A stretch of 59,566 nucleotides of DNA from contig JAKAWC010000001.1 of the NCBI GenBank assembly GCA_021817125.1, positions 76,327-135,892 on the forward strand. Reading direction: 5' to 3'. The DNA comes from Microcaldota archaeon. Its GTDB lineage: Archaea; Micrarchaeota; Micrarchaeia; Micrarchaeales; CABMGC01. Below the pieces are notes generated by a model. It saw only the letters and a list, made by a program, of their open reading frames with translations, had not been told where the DNA came from and ran no database searches. Every line of letters begins with the position of its first letter. The stretch's first letter is position 1. This document shows, piece by piece, positions 17,175 through 26,047 of this stretch. Made by a program: the position numbers and the translations under genes.

Positions 17175-18686
17175 ATGGTAGACCAATTCAAGTTCGACAA
17201 GCTCAGAAAGCTGCGGGAGGCGGGAATAAATCCATACCCCTACACGTACGACCAGACGCACCATGCCGAGGAGATAATCGCCAAGTACAATTCTCTCGAG
17301 GGCAAAAGCGTAAAGGTGGCGGGCAGGATCCGCAGCATGCGCCACATGGGCAAGCTCTTCTTCCTCGACCTTCTCGACGAGACAGGCAAGATACAGATAC
17401 TCGTCAGGGGCGACGCAGCATCGGGCAAATCGATAGCGCTCATGGATATGGTCGACACAGGCGACATACTGGGTATATCCGGCAAGGTCACCAAATCCGC
17501 TCGCGGCGAGATAAGCATAGACGCCCACGAGATAACCATGCTCGCGAAGTCACTGCTCACCCTTCCGGAGAAGTTCCACGGGCTGAGTGACACGGAGATA
17601 CGATACAGGAAGAGATACCTGGACCTGATTATGAACCCGAACGTTAGGGCGACATTCCAGATGCGTGCCAAGATAGTCTCGTACATACGCAACTTCCTCA
17701 ACGAGCGCGGTTACGTGGAGTTTGAGACTCCCGTGCTGCAGCCTACCTACGGCGGCGCCAACGCGGCCCCTTTTAAGACATACTACAACGCGTTGGACAC
17801 AGAAGTATTCCTGCGCATAGCCGATGAGCTCTACCTCAAGCGCCTGATAATCGGCGGTTTCGAGAAAGTATACGAATTCGGACACGACTTCAGGAACGAG
17901 GACATCGATTCCACACACAACCCGGAGTTCACACAAGTGGAGTTCTATGAGGCGTACAAGGATTATAGCGACTACATGAAGATGACCGAGGAGATGCTCA
18001 GTGGACTGGTCAAGCACATAAACGGCAGTTATGAGATAGCGTACCAGGGCAAGGTGCTCAACTTCAAGCCTCCATTCAAGAGGCTCTACTGGGTAGACGA
18101 GCTGAAGAAGATAACCGGCATAGACATCTCCGAGATGAGTGATGCAGATGCGAAGAGGCTCGCCGAGAAGGAGGGGCTCGACACGTCGATAAAGAATGCG
18201 TACCACGTCGCCGACGGGCTATTTGACAAGTACATACAGCCAGAGCTCTGGGACCCGACGTTCGTGCTCGATTACCCGGCATATATGTGTCCGCTCACGA
18301 AGGACAAGCGCGGCAACGCGATGCTCAGCGAGAGGTACGAGCTCTTCATCGCTGGCAAGGAGGGCGGTAACTGCTACTCTGAGCTCACCGATCCCGTCGA
18401 GCAGAGGAAGAAGTTTGAAGCGCAGGAGGAGGAGCGCAGAAAAGGAGATACAGAGGCGCCGCCGTCCGACTCCGATTTCATCGAGGCGATAGAGTACGGC
18501 ATGCCTCCAACGGCAGGCATGGGCATAGGCATAGACAGGCTGGTCATGATACTCACAAACAATGTCTCCATAAAGGAGGTCATCGCATTCCCCGCTGTCA
18601 GACCCGAGAGCAAGAAGGTATCGGAGACGCCCCTGCAGGGGAAGCCGGAAGGGAAGAAGGTGAAACCGGAGAGCAAGAAAAAGTGA
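17175..18686 (+). CDS. lysS: Lysyl-tRNA synthetase, class II
   Basis: Charges tRNA-Lys. Residues about 45-140 form the N-terminal OB-fold anticodon-binding domain (VKVAGRIRSMRHMGKLFFLDL). The class II catalytic core follows: motif 1 region FLNERGYVEFETPVLQPTYG, motif 2 region YEFGHDFRNEDIDSTHNPEF, and motif 3 GMGIGIDRLVMIL. The length of 503 aa is typical, with a Lys-rich tail. This is the bacterial/eukaryotic class II form, not the class I LysRS found in many archaea. Confidence 0.97.
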   Translation: MVDQFKFDKLRKLREAGINPYPYTYDQTHHAEEIIAKYNSLEGKSVKVAGRIRSMRHMGKLFFLDLLDETGKIQILVRGDAASGKSIALMDMVDTGDILGISGKVTKSARGEISIDAHEITMLAKSLLTLPEKFHGLSDTEIRYRKRYLDLIMNPNVRATFQMRAKIVSYIRNFLNERGYVEFETPVLQPTYGGANAAPFKTYYNALDTEVFLRIADELYLKRLIIGGFEKVYEFGHDFRNEDIDSTHNPEFTQVEFYEAYKDYSDYMKMTEEMLSGLVKHINGSYEIAYQGKVLNFKPPFKRLYWVDELKKITGIDISEMSDADAKRLAEKEGLDTSIKNAYHVADGLFDKYIQPELWDPTFVLDYPAYMCPLTKDKRGNAMLSERYELFIAGKEGGNCYSELTDPVEQRKKFEAQEEERRKGDTEAPPSDSDFIEAIEYGMPPTAGMGIGIDRLVMILTNNVSIKEVIAFPAVRPESKKVSETPLQGKPEGKKVKPESKKK

Positions 18687-18718
18687 CCTGGAAAAGGAGG
18701 TATCCACTATAGCGCGCG

Positions 18719-18752
18719 GCACGGTCCTGATTCCAGGGAAAGAGGACCGTAG
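18719..18752. repeat. Perfect inverted repeat after lysS
   Basis: ACGGTCCT (18721-18728) and AGGACCGT (18743-18750) form an 8-bp stem with a 14-base loop in the lysS/DUF3311 gap. No T-run follows, so it may be an RNA 3' end structure rather than a simple terminator. Confidence 0.45.
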
Positions 18753-18805
18753 GAGGCCATGCCCTGCCGCATAACATTTAAAAATATTGCCATTCTATCA
18801 TCAAC

Positions 18806-19030
18806 ATGCCTAAGGCGAGGGCTGCAGCAAGGAAGAAGCCGAGGACAGGAAGGCTCGTCGCAGCGGCAATACTCCTTCTTATCCCATTTGCGATCTACTT
18901 CGACGTGCCATTCTACAATGTAGTCAACCCGACAGCCTTCGGGCTCCCGTTCTTCTACTGGTTCCAGCTCATCATGCTCCCGATATCCGCAATACTGTTC
19001 TACATCGTCGCATCGCTTATTGATAGGTGA
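18806..19030 (+). CDS. DUF3311-like small membrane subunit of SSS symporter
   Basis: A 74-residue protein with a basic N-terminus and two membrane helices (LVAAAILLLIPFAIYF and FQLIMLPISAILFYIVA). The size, the two-helix shape and the position directly before a sodium:solute symporter match DUF3311, the small partner often encoded with SSS transporters. A TATA element CATTTAAAAATATT (18774-18787) precedes ATG 18806. Confidence 0.8.
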   Translation: MPKARAAARKKPRTGRLVAAAILLLIPFAIYFDVPFYNVVNPTAFGLPFFYWFQLIMLPISAILFYIVASLIDR

Positions 19031-19034
19031 AAAT

Positions 19035-20573
19035 ATGTTGATAGATGCTTACGGAATCGCAGCATTCGTGATCCTCTTCGGAGTCTTCACCCTCCTGGGC
19101 TACTACGGGACAAGGTTCAGGAAGGGAAACATGAACCTTCTATCGGAATGGGGTCTCGCCGGCAGGAGGCTCGGCCCGTATCTGGCGTGGTTCCTGATAG
19201 GCGCAGACGTATTCACGGCATATACATTCGTTGCGGTTCCATCGCTCGCATATGCGAGCGGCTCAACGGCTTTCTTCGCAGTACCTTATGTAGCGATAAC
19301 CTTCGCGATCGCCATGCTGACCATGCCCAGGCTCTGGAACGTGTCTAAGAAGAAGGGATATGTGACCTCATCAGACTTCGTGCGCGACAGGTTCAACAGC
19401 AGGACGCTCTCCATACTACTCGCAATCACTGGGGTGGTGTCGCTCCTGCCATACATCGCACTGCAGATAGCTGGGATGCAGGCCGTGCTCACCATAATGT
19501 TATACGGGCTCTCCAACGCGCAGCTCGTTTCGGAGATCGCTCTCATCGTAGCGTTCATACTTCTGGCAGCTACGACATTCACCAGCGGACTAAGGGGCGC
19601 TACGCTAGGCGCCGTCTTCAAGGACGCACTGATATTCCTCACAGTCATCGTCGTCATCTTGGTAGGCGTTACGGCATACGGAGGCTTCGGCAATGCATTC
19701 GCGGCGATAGCAGCTGCAAAGGGCACTGGCGCAAGCCCATGGTCATCTCTGCCCGCGGCGGCAGTACCCTCGTTCTTCACGCTCTTCGTGGGCAGCGCGT
19801 TAGCGCTTTACCTGTATCCGCACATCATAAACGGCAGCTTGTCTGCGACGAGCCCCAAGACGCTGCGCAGGACCCTAGCGTGGCTGCCATTGTACTCGGT
19901 AGGCCTCGGGCTTCTGGCGCTCTTCGGCATACTCATATACGCGGTGCCCGGCGCACTCGCCATAGTCCAGTCGACTGGCAACGGCCTGCTCACTGTGCCT
20001 GCAATGGTGGTCACGATGCTGCCGGGTTGGCTCGCAGGAATCTGCCTGCTCGGCATATTCATAGGTGGCATGGTCCCGGCGGCGATAATGGCGATAGCAG
20101 GCGCAAACCTCCTCGCGAGGAACGTCGTGCGCGAGTTCAAGCCGAAGATGACACCGCAGGGCGAGACGAGGCTCGCCAAGTGGATATCCGCAGCTCTCAA
20201 GTTCATTGCACTAGGTTTCGTCTTCGTTGCGCCGCTCACGTACGCGATACAGCTGCAGCTGCTCGGAGGCATAATAATATTGCAGGTGCTTCCAGCGGTC
20301 TTCCTCGGACTATATACCGACAAGCTCGACTGGAAACCGGTAACGCTCGGATGGGCGGCCGGTCTAATAGTCGGCATATATCTCGTGTTGCTCGCGAACA
20401 ACTTCGGGCCGCTGAAAGCATCGGCCGCGCCCACGCCATGGGGTCTTGTCTACATAGGTGTAATATCGGTCATAGTGAACATACTCATCACTGTGATCGG
20501 CTCGTGGCTGGTCAGACAGATGGGCATGTTCAGGGCCGGCTCGATAAAGGAGAGCGACTTCGCCGCAGCCTGA
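19035..20573 (+). CDS. Sodium:solute symporter (SSS family)
   Basis: A polytopic transporter of about 512 residues with 12-13 hydrophobic segments. The N-terminal region has FRKGNMNLLSEWGLAGRRLG, the family's characteristic loop after helix 1, then FLIGADVFTAYTFVAVPSLAY and the SDFVRDRFNSR loop. It probably carries an organic acid or similar solute with sodium; the substrate is unknown. ATG 19035 follows AGGTG and lies four bases after the DUF3311 stop, so the pair is one operon. Confidence 0.93.
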   Translation: MLIDAYGIAAFVILFGVFTLLGYYGTRFRKGNMNLLSEWGLAGRRLGPYLAWFLIGADVFTAYTFVAVPSLAYASGSTAFFAVPYVAITFAIAMLTMPRLWNVSKKKGYVTSSDFVRDRFNSRTLSILLAITGVVSLLPYIALQIAGMQAVLTIMLYGLSNAQLVSEIALIVAFILLAATTFTSGLRGATLGAVFKDALIFLTVIVVILVGVTAYGGFGNAFAAIAAAKGTGASPWSSLPAAAVPSFFTLFVGSALALYLYPHIINGSLSATSPKTLRRTLAWLPLYSVGLGLLALFGILIYAVPGALAIVQSTGNGLLTVPAMVVTMLPGWLAGICLLGIFIGGMVPAAIMAIAGANLLARNVVREFKPKMTPQGETRLAKWISAALKFIALGFVFVAPLTYAIQLQLLGGIIILQVLPAVFLGLYTDKLDWKPVTLGWAAGLIVGIYLVLLANNFGPLKASAAPTPWGLVYIGVISVIVNILITVIGSWLVRQMGMFRAGSIKESDFAAA

Positions 20574-20646
20574 ACGGCGCATAGCTGTGCCTATTACGGT
20601 CTCTCTTGCGTCCTCCGTCATCCAGAGCAATAGCGGGCGTTCGCTT

Positions 20647-21675
20647 TCAGCCGCTGGTGCTGTTCGTAAGGTTCAACTGTATTATAGGGCCTGGCACTGC
20701 GTCGACATCCGACCGCGTTACATTCCCTCCTATCGAAGTCTCCACCATGCTTATGTGGATGCCCTGTCCGCTTGTCGCATTTGCGAGCGATACGTTCAGC
20801 GTCAGCGGCAGGTTATACTGCGTGGAGAAGCATGCGTTGAAGCTGAATCTTCCGCCGTTCTTCGTGCTGCCTGTGCTGCTCTGTGCAAGGTCTTCAGCAG
20901 AAGAGTTCGCTGCCACCCCTATGCCATTGGCGAAATAGCACGGCATGTTTTCATATTCTGACATACTCACGTTCTTGAAGTTGATTATGAGACCGCTGCT
21001 CGTTCCGATAAGCCTCGTCAAGTTTGCTAGGGAGAAGTTCAACTGTCTCTGCACCGTATTGTTGAGCGTCGCATTTACCGGGACGTTGGTCGCAGTAGCG
21101 TTGATGCAGCCATACGCGTTTGATTTGCTGAAGCTGCCGTTCGTCAGCAAGTTCACTATGTTGCCGCTCAGGCATGCATATGCGGCGCTGGTCCCTTCCA
21201 CTATGAACACAGTGCCGACATTCCCCAAGAGTGGTATTCCCGTAAGGTTGCCAGACATCCTGGAGTCGTTGGCGTACTTCTCATACGCCAATGTGAACGG
21301 AAACTGCGGAATAAGCGCATTTTCCAGACCGCCCCCTATTCCTCCGCTGCCTATGTCTATCTTTACCTTTCCTGAATATGACACCTCGAGCGACTGGGCC
21401 GAGCCTACCACATCGCCGATTTGGCCGACGAGCCTAGGGCCAACGTTCTGGTTAGTGGTTTGGAGTATTCCATACAGTGCTGGGTTTTGCTGCGGGGTGG
21501 CAAGATACCGTGTATCCTGCTGAGGGTGCAGAACTAAGAAGTATACTGCCGCCGCGACCACTATCAATAAGACCATGGCTATTGCAACCGAGTGGCTGCC
21601 TTTCGCCGCGGCAACTCCTCCGGTCTGCGTCATACTGGCGCTGTCCACATTCATCGTTTTAGGATTACCTGCCAT
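20647..21675 (-). CDS. Membrane-anchored surface protein
   Basis: A single N-terminal membrane helix (about residues 28-48, VAIAMVLLIVVAAAVYFLVL) is followed by a large extracellular domain rich in Asn, Thr and Ser with many N-glycosylation sequons and several cysteines (ACLSGN, YGCINA, PCYFANG, NACFST) that could form disulfides. No family is recognised. ATG 21675 is chosen because TATA GATTTAAGAC lies at 21705-21714 on the minus strand. Confidence 0.78.
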   Translation of the reverse strand: MAGNPKTMNVDSASMTQTGGVAAAKGSHSVAIAMVLLIVVAAAVYFLVLHPQQDTRYLATPQQNPALYGILQTTNQNVGPRLVGQIGDVVGSAQSLEVSYSGKVKIDIGSGGIGGGLENALIPQFPFTLAYEKYANDSRMSGNLTGIPLLGNVGTVFIVEGTSAAYACLSGNIVNLLTNGSFSKSNAYGCINATATNVPVNATLNNTVQRQLNFSLANLTRLIGTSSGLIINFKNVSMSEYENMPCYFANGIGVAANSSAEDLAQSSTGSTKNGGRFSFNACFSTQYNLPLTLNVSLANATSGQGIHISMVETSIGGNVTRSDVDAVPGPIIQLNLTNSTSG

Positions 21676-21720
21676 ATAATCAAAACTACTATTGAAAGGA
21701 AAAAGTCTTAAATCCAAGCA

Positions 21721-22206
21721 TCAGGCGTGCCTTCCGGCACCGTCGCAGAACTTGAATACAAGCCCTGCCCTCTTGCGGTCAGGCGTTCTGCCCAGCGCAC
21801 CTACTACTGCCATCATCTTTTCCGGTGTCGGCATGGCGCCAATGGCCACCAAGAAGTAGTACGAATATACGTACATCAAGTGACTCTTGATCCCCTTTCT
21901 GAGCAGCAACGTGATAAGCTTGTCGTCAGGAGTTATCCCGACTGCCCTGAGCACCTTTTCCATCCTAGGTCTCGTTATCTCTTTTCCGGCGAAACTCAGG
22001 AATCCTGCAACATAAAGATAGTCCATGATGCCATCCTTCACGTGCGCCTTTATCTCTTTGTCGCCGGCAAGCCTATCCAGTGTTGCAATCATGTAATCTG
22101 AAGAAGATACGGATATGGCCTTCGTGATAGCCTTAATAGCCGCGAGCGTAACGTCATCCTCCCATTCCGCCCCCACAACAGATAACTTTTCCGTAACTGC
22201 TGCCAT
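21721..22206 (-). CDS. Tandem ribosomal L12/P1-like N-terminal domain protein
   Basis: Residues 1-58 are an unassigned helical region. Residues 61-109 (MDYLYVAGFLSFAGKEITR, then EKVLRAVGITPDD) read like the N-terminal dimerisation domain of archaeal ribosomal stalk protein L12/P1, which normally begins MEYVYAALLL...GKEIT and continues VL.AAG. Residues 111-155 (MYVYSYYFLVAIGAMPTPEK, then VVGALGRTPD) repeat the same pattern. The flexible hinge and acidic C-terminal tail that recruit GTPases are absent. It is not the ordinary stalk protein. The assignment rests on pattern reading by eye and could be wrong; a helical protein of another family is the alternative. Confidence 0.5.
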   Translation of the reverse strand: MAAVTEKLSVVGAEWEDDVTLAAIKAITKAISVSSSDYMIATLDRLAGDKEIKAHVKDGIMDYLYVAGFLSFAGKEITRPRMEKVLRAVGITPDDKLITLLLRKGIKSHLMYVYSYYFLVAIGAMPTPEKMMAVVGALGRTPDRKRAGLVFKFCDGAGRHA

Positions 22207-22369
22207 ATCTACCCCCCATCAACACCCCTTAATTATATTTAGGCCTATCACAGCTATACATTTGAGCAGCGATTCGTTTAAAACGTCAGTAGTCTAACTC
22301 TCCCGAAAAGGGCACATGGGATTTAATACTTGAACGGTGTATAATCAATGCGACTACCTAGGTGAGTCC

Positions 22370-23197
22370 ATGGATGTAAAGACCGAAGAGATAACTTACA
22401 AGACAAGGAGCGATTTGATATCCGGACATATCGCATATCCCGCAGCCGAAGGAAAGTATCCTGCGATAGTGTTGATACACGAGATATTCGGGATCGACGA
22501 CCACATCAAGAAAGTCGCCGATAGGATTGCCGCAGAGGGCTATGTGGTGCTGGCGCCCCACCTCTTCTCGAGCAAGGCGCTTTCCGGAGTACTCACACCG
22601 GAGAACATCGGCGCAGCGATGAAGTTCATGATGTCGATTCCGATGGACAAGCAGCGCGACCCCGAGTTTAGGGCAGCAGCACTTGCAAAACTGGATGAGA
22701 AGTCAAAGGCGGCTGTCGACGGTGTCAACGAGATGCTCTTTCAGAACAGACCGACAAAACTGTTTGTCAGGTATCTGTCTTCGGGCGTCGATTACCTCAA
22801 CTCGCGAGACAATGTGAACGGCAAGATAGGCAGCGCCGGATTCTGCTTCGGCGGCGGAATGTCCATAAACCTGGCATGCACCGGCAAGACAGACGCCTCA
22901 ATAATATTCTATGGTGAGAATCCCACGCCGATAGGCAAGCTCAAGGGCGTCAAAGGGGCCGTCATGGGTCTTTACGGGGGAGAGGACCACCGGATAAACG
23001 CGAACATAGACAAGCTCGTCAAAGGATTGGTGAAGTACCAAAAGCCGTTCACGGTGAAGGTCTTCCCGGGAGCTCATCATGCGTTCTTCAACGACACGCG
23101 CCCGCACTACAACAAGGAAGCCGCGGAGGACTCTTGGAGGATGATGACCAAGTTCTTCAGGGACAACCTTGCAGGCAAGCCAGTGGCATCTGTTTAA
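22370..23197 (+). CDS. Dienelactone hydrolase family protein
   Basis: An alpha/beta hydrolase of 275 residues. The nucleophile elbow is GFCFGGGMS with catalytic Cys, followed by Asp in YGGEDHRI and His in PGAHHAFFND, the Cys-Asp-His triad of dienelactone hydrolases. The N-terminal VLIHEIFGIDDHIKKVADR is the oxyanion region typical of the family. ATG 22370 follows GGTGA (22361-22365). It may act on lactones or esters; the physiological substrate is unknown. Confidence 0.92.
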   Translation: MDVKTEEITYKTRSDLISGHIAYPAAEGKYPAIVLIHEIFGIDDHIKKVADRIAAEGYVVLAPHLFSSKALSGVLTPENIGAAMKFMMSIPMDKQRDPEFRAAALAKLDEKSKAAVDGVNEMLFQNRPTKLFVRYLSSGVDYLNSRDNVNGKIGSAGFCFGGGMSINLACTGKTDASIIFYGENPTPIGKLKGVKGAVMGLYGGEDHRINANIDKLVKGLVKYQKPFTVKVFPGAHHAFFNDTRPHYNKEAAEDSWRMMTKFFRDNLAGKPVASV

Positions 23198-23228
23198 ATA
23201 GGGATGTACCCAAATAATTAGCACACCT

Positions 23229-23325
23229 GCCAGGGTGGCGGAATCTGGTAACGCGTACGCCTGGAAAACATTTCCCGTTAGCGTATGGCCTCACGGCCTT
23301 TAGGGTTCAAATCCCTACCCTGGCG
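23229..23325 (+). tRNA. tRNA-Ser (GGA) with a 13-nt intron
   Basis: Acceptor GCCAGGG (23229-23235) pairs with CCCTGGC (23318-23324), discriminator G as expected for serine. The anticodon stem is TACGC/GCGTA. The loop is 20 nt instead of 7; bases 23263-23265 are anticodon GGA. A bulge-helix-bulge arrangement can be drawn with AAA and TTA bulges around a four-base helix (one mismatch), which puts the splice sites after 23266 and 23279, an intron of 23267-23279 at the usual 37/38 position. A long variable arm GGCC/GGCC is present. Confidence 0.92.
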
Positions 23326-23409
23326 TAGCTTCTATGGCTCCAGCGCAGCCGCCATTGTCGTCGAGAAACCTAATCATCTCATGAAGGTTTAAATACCAGG
23401 AAATCTATA

Positions 23410-23883
23410 ATGAATATGATGAACATGAACAGAGCTCAATTGATCATACCAGGGATCGCGGTTATGGCGATGTTGCTATTATCGCAGGTAGCCGCAGCGG
23501 CATTCCTTCCACAACAGGTGGGAATACCCGGGCCCGTATGCAAGGCACACCTAATCATGCTGACGCCGATGACCAATGTCACTGTCGGCCAGATGCTGTC
23601 TGGAGGTCCCGTCTCGGTGCGGCTTGAAGACCTAACATATCCAAACGCCAATAACGTATCCGATGGCATATTCAACGCCTACTACGGCGGCACAGAGGTA
23701 GCAAGCAATGCAACCATCGCGCCTTACAGCTTCAAGAACCTCTACACAGTGAAGCAGGGCCAAATGTTCACGACAAGCTATGGCGTGAAGACCAACAACA
23801 TCATACCTGGCCTATATGCGTACAACAGAATAGCGCAGATGCAGCTGTACGAGGTCATAGTGGTCTGCAGGCCACCACCGTGA
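23410..23883 (+). CDS. Secreted small protein, 157 aa
   Basis: A signal peptide is clear (residues 8-33, LIIPGIAVMAMLLLSQVAAAA with a cleavage-like AAA). The mature part is about 125 residues with two cysteines (PVCKAH near residue 43 and VVCRPPP at the end) that may pair, and a few N-glycosylation sequons. No family is recognised. TATA GGTTTAAATACC (23386-23397) lies about 20 bases before ATG 23410, so the message is leaderless. Confidence 0.72.
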   Translation: MNMMNMNRAQLIIPGIAVMAMLLLSQVAAAAFLPQQVGIPGPVCKAHLIMLTPMTNVTVGQMLSGGPVSVRLEDLTYPNANNVSDGIFNAYYGGTEVASNATIAPYSFKNLYTVKQGQMFTTSYGVKTNNIIPGLYAYNRIAQMQLYEVIVVCRPPP

Positions 23884-24014
23884 GCCACCATGCAGATGAC
23901 TGATATACTGGGTCGATTTTAGTTATCATATACCTTTTTAATTCTAATTGTCCATATACTATTCTCAGTTTGCTATATCCTAAGCCAGCTTAACGGCTGA
24001 CTTCTGGTGCTACC

Positions 24015-24632
24015 ATGGCAGAGAAATCAAAGGAAGATCACGGAAAGCCGAAGGAATCGAAGGAAATAATGATCGTCAGAATGTCCGGAAGGGACATCAA
24101 CGGCGTCTTCACCATCCCGAAGGCTCTCGATCAGGTAAAGGGCATAGGCTCGAACCTAGCTCACGCCATAGCGCTCGAAGCGGAAAGGAAGCTCGGCATA
24201 CCGATGTCTACACGGATTGGCGACCTGAGTGAGGAGCAGCTCTCGAAGCTTGAGGACGCAATAAAGGATCCATCATCGCTCAACATACCGCCATACTTAT
24301 TCAACAGGCGCAAGGACAACGAGACAGGGAAGGATATCCACCTCGCAGGCGTCGACCTCGTAGTCAGAACAAGGCAGGACATTGAGCACGATATAAGAAT
24401 CCAAACGTGGCGCGGGTTTAGGCACCAGTACGGCCAGAAGGTCCGCGGACAGCGTACAAGGTCGACCGGCAGAACCGGCGCTACGATAGGAGTCACGAAG
24501 AAGGGCGCAGAGGCACCGGCAGCCGCAACTGCGCAGGCAGCAGCCGCTGCACAGGCAGCATCTGCACCGGCTGCAGGCGCACCAAAGCCAAAGGCAGCGC
24601 CAAAGCCTGCTGCTGCAGAAGAGAAGAAGTGA
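24015..24632 (+). CDS. rps13: 30S ribosomal protein S13 (uS13) with long Ala/Pro/Lys tail
   Basis: Head protein of the small subunit. Residues about 17-155 match archaeal S13: IMIVRMSGRDINGVFTIPKAL, VKGIGSNLAHAI, LAGVDLVVRTRQDIEHD and the basic WRGFRHQYGQKVRGQRTRS end. About 45 residues of low-complexity Ala/Pro/Lys sequence follow, beyond the usual family end, encoded in GCA-rich repeats. It heads an rps13-rps4-rps11 operon, the usual archaeal order. Confidence 0.97.
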   Translation: MAEKSKEDHGKPKESKEIMIVRMSGRDINGVFTIPKALDQVKGIGSNLAHAIALEAERKLGIPMSTRIGDLSEEQLSKLEDAIKDPSSLNIPPYLFNRRKDNETGKDIHLAGVDLVVRTRQDIEHDIRIQTWRGFRHQYGQKVRGQRTRSTGRTGATIGVTKKGAEAPAAATAQAAAAAQAASAPAAGAPKPKAAPKPAAAEEKK

Positions 24633-24636
24633 TTGA

Positions 24637-25200
24637 TTGGGAGCACCGAAGAGATTTAGGAAAACTTACCAGACTCCAACGATGATGTGGAACAAGCAGA
24701 GAATCGAGACCGAGCACAAGCTGAAGGAAAGATATGGTCTCAAGAACCTGCGAGAACTCTGGAGAGCGGTCTCCGAACTAAGGAGGATTAGGAGGAACGT
24801 CAGGGAGGTCCTCTCGGGCAGGGCTACCCAGAAGACAGGAAAGGAGATAATCTCAAGACTTGCCAAGTATGACATAGTCAAGCCCGAAGCTACACTTGAC
24901 GACATACTGGTCGTAGATGTCGAGAGGATGCTAGACCGGAGGCTCGAATCGGTAGTCTACAAACGGGGCATGGCACGATCCATGTCACAGGCAAGGCAGC
25001 TCATCGCACACGGATTCATCGCGATTGATGGGAAGCGTGTCAAGGCACCAAGCTACCTGGTAAAGCGTGACGAGGAATCCAAACTATCCTATTACAAGGC
25101 ATTCAAATTAGACTCAAACCCTGTGCCGGCGCCAGAAACTGCGCCGAAAGAAGCAGCGCCGAAAGAAGCAGCGGCGAGAGAAGCGCCTAAGGCAGCGTGA
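24637..25200 (+). CDS. rps4: 30S ribosomal protein S4 (uS4), TTG start
   Basis: A primary 16S rRNA-binding protein. The N-terminus [20 protein letters not shown] and the S4 RNA-binding domain ([20 protein letters not shown] near 90-110, then [17 protein letters not shown]) are diagnostic. The start is TTG 24637, four bases after the S13 stop; no ATG exists at the conserved position. A short Ala/Glu/Lys-rich tail ([18 protein letters not shown]) extends past the family end. Confidence 0.97.
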   Translation: MGAPKRFRKTYQTPTMMWNKQRIETEHKLKERYGLKNLRELWRAVSELRRIRRNVREVLSGRATQKTGKEIISRLAKYDIVKPEATLDDILVVDVERMLDRRLESVVYKRGMARSMSQARQLIAHGFIAIDGKRVKAPSYLVKRDEESKLSYYKAFKLDSNPVPAPETAPKEAAPKEAAAREAPKAA

Positions 25201-25205
25201 TACTT

Positions 25206-25727
25206 ATGGCAGGAAAAGGAAAAGACAAACCAGCATCGAAGGTCGAGAAGGGCAAGCAGGCTGAGAAGCAGCAGAAGGCCAAGAAAGGAGAAGTCTCTTT
25301 CGAGACCGAGATGCACGCCGCCCAAGAGAAGTACAAGGCAAAGGGAATACGCTGGGGAGTCGCCCACATCTTCTCATCGAAGAACGACACGATAATCACG
25401 CTTACGGATTTGTCAGGCGCAGAGACGATTGCAATCGGAAGCGGCGGGATGATAGTTGACGTCGACCACGAAGAGGGGTCCCCATATGCCGCGATGCAGG
25501 CTGCATATAAGGTCGCCACATCTGCGATTCAGAAGGGAGTCACACACATCAATATCAAGATCAGAGCGCCAGGGGGCCACAGCTCCAAGACGCCAGGACC
25601 AGGGGCTCAGGCAGTGGTCAGGGCTCTCGCAAGGTCCGGATTCAAGATAGGCAGTATAGAGGACGTAACTCCGATCCCTACCGACACCACGAAGAGACCT
25701 GGCGGCAGAAGGGGAAGGCGGGTATAA
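25206..25727 (+). CDS. rps11: 30S ribosomal protein S11 (uS11)
   Basis: Platform protein of the small subunit. After about 40 lysine/glutamate-rich residues it matches S11: [52 protein letters not shown] and [23 protein letters not shown] 25206 is used; GTG 25197 overlaps the S4 stop and would add three residues. The usual next gene in archaea, RNA polymerase subunit D, is missing here, so the operon is shortened or rearranged. Confidence 0.97.
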   Translation: MAGKGKDKPASKVEKGKQAEKQQKAKKGEVSFETEMHAAQEKYKAKGIRWGVAHIFSSKNDTIITLTDLSGAETIAIGSGGMIVDVDHEEGSPYAAMQAAYKVATSAIQKGVTHINIKIRAPGGHSSKTPGPGAQAVVRALARSGFKIGSIEDVTPIPTDTTKRPGGRRGRRV

Positions 25728-25858
25728 ACCCACGCCAGCCCTTCACGACCGATTGTACGCTTTAGCGCCAGCCGGTCCTCCCTTTTAAACCTGCTTCTCA
25801 ATCTGTCCTCAAAAATCGCGCTTAAATATGAGAATCGCCGTATTATACTTCGACCAGC

Positions 25859-26011
25859 ATGGTGGGGAGCATGGAGGGGGAGACAAACGAGAGCGTGGGA
25901 GCAAGAGAGAACGTAGCTGCGCGGCTGCGACAGTTCTTCGCGGTCCTCAAGGCGAAGCGGGAGAGGAAGGATATCTCCGAACTCATGGCGCTAAAGACGA
26001 ATCTAGAGTGA
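25859..26011 (+). CDS. Small helical protein, 50 aa
   Basis: A 50-residue frame with an amphipathic basic helix (RLRQFFAVLKAKRERKDIS, then ELMALKTNLE). A strong TATA element, GCTTAAATATG (25820-25830), lies about 35 bases before ATG 25859, and a hairpin terminator follows, so it has a complete minimal transcription unit. The length is too short for family recognition. A second in-frame ATG at 25871 would give 46 residues. Confidence 0.6.
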   Translation: MVGSMEGETNESVGARENVAARLRQFFAVLKAKRERKDISELMALKTNLE

Positions 26012-26047
26012 CGCTCATCGAGGGGAACTCGAAGGAATGGGGTGGGT

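Noticed and set aside
19739-20584. 281-codon plus-strand frame inside the SSS transporter
   Set aside because: It is rich in Arg/His and without domains; it is the out-of-frame shadow of the transporter.
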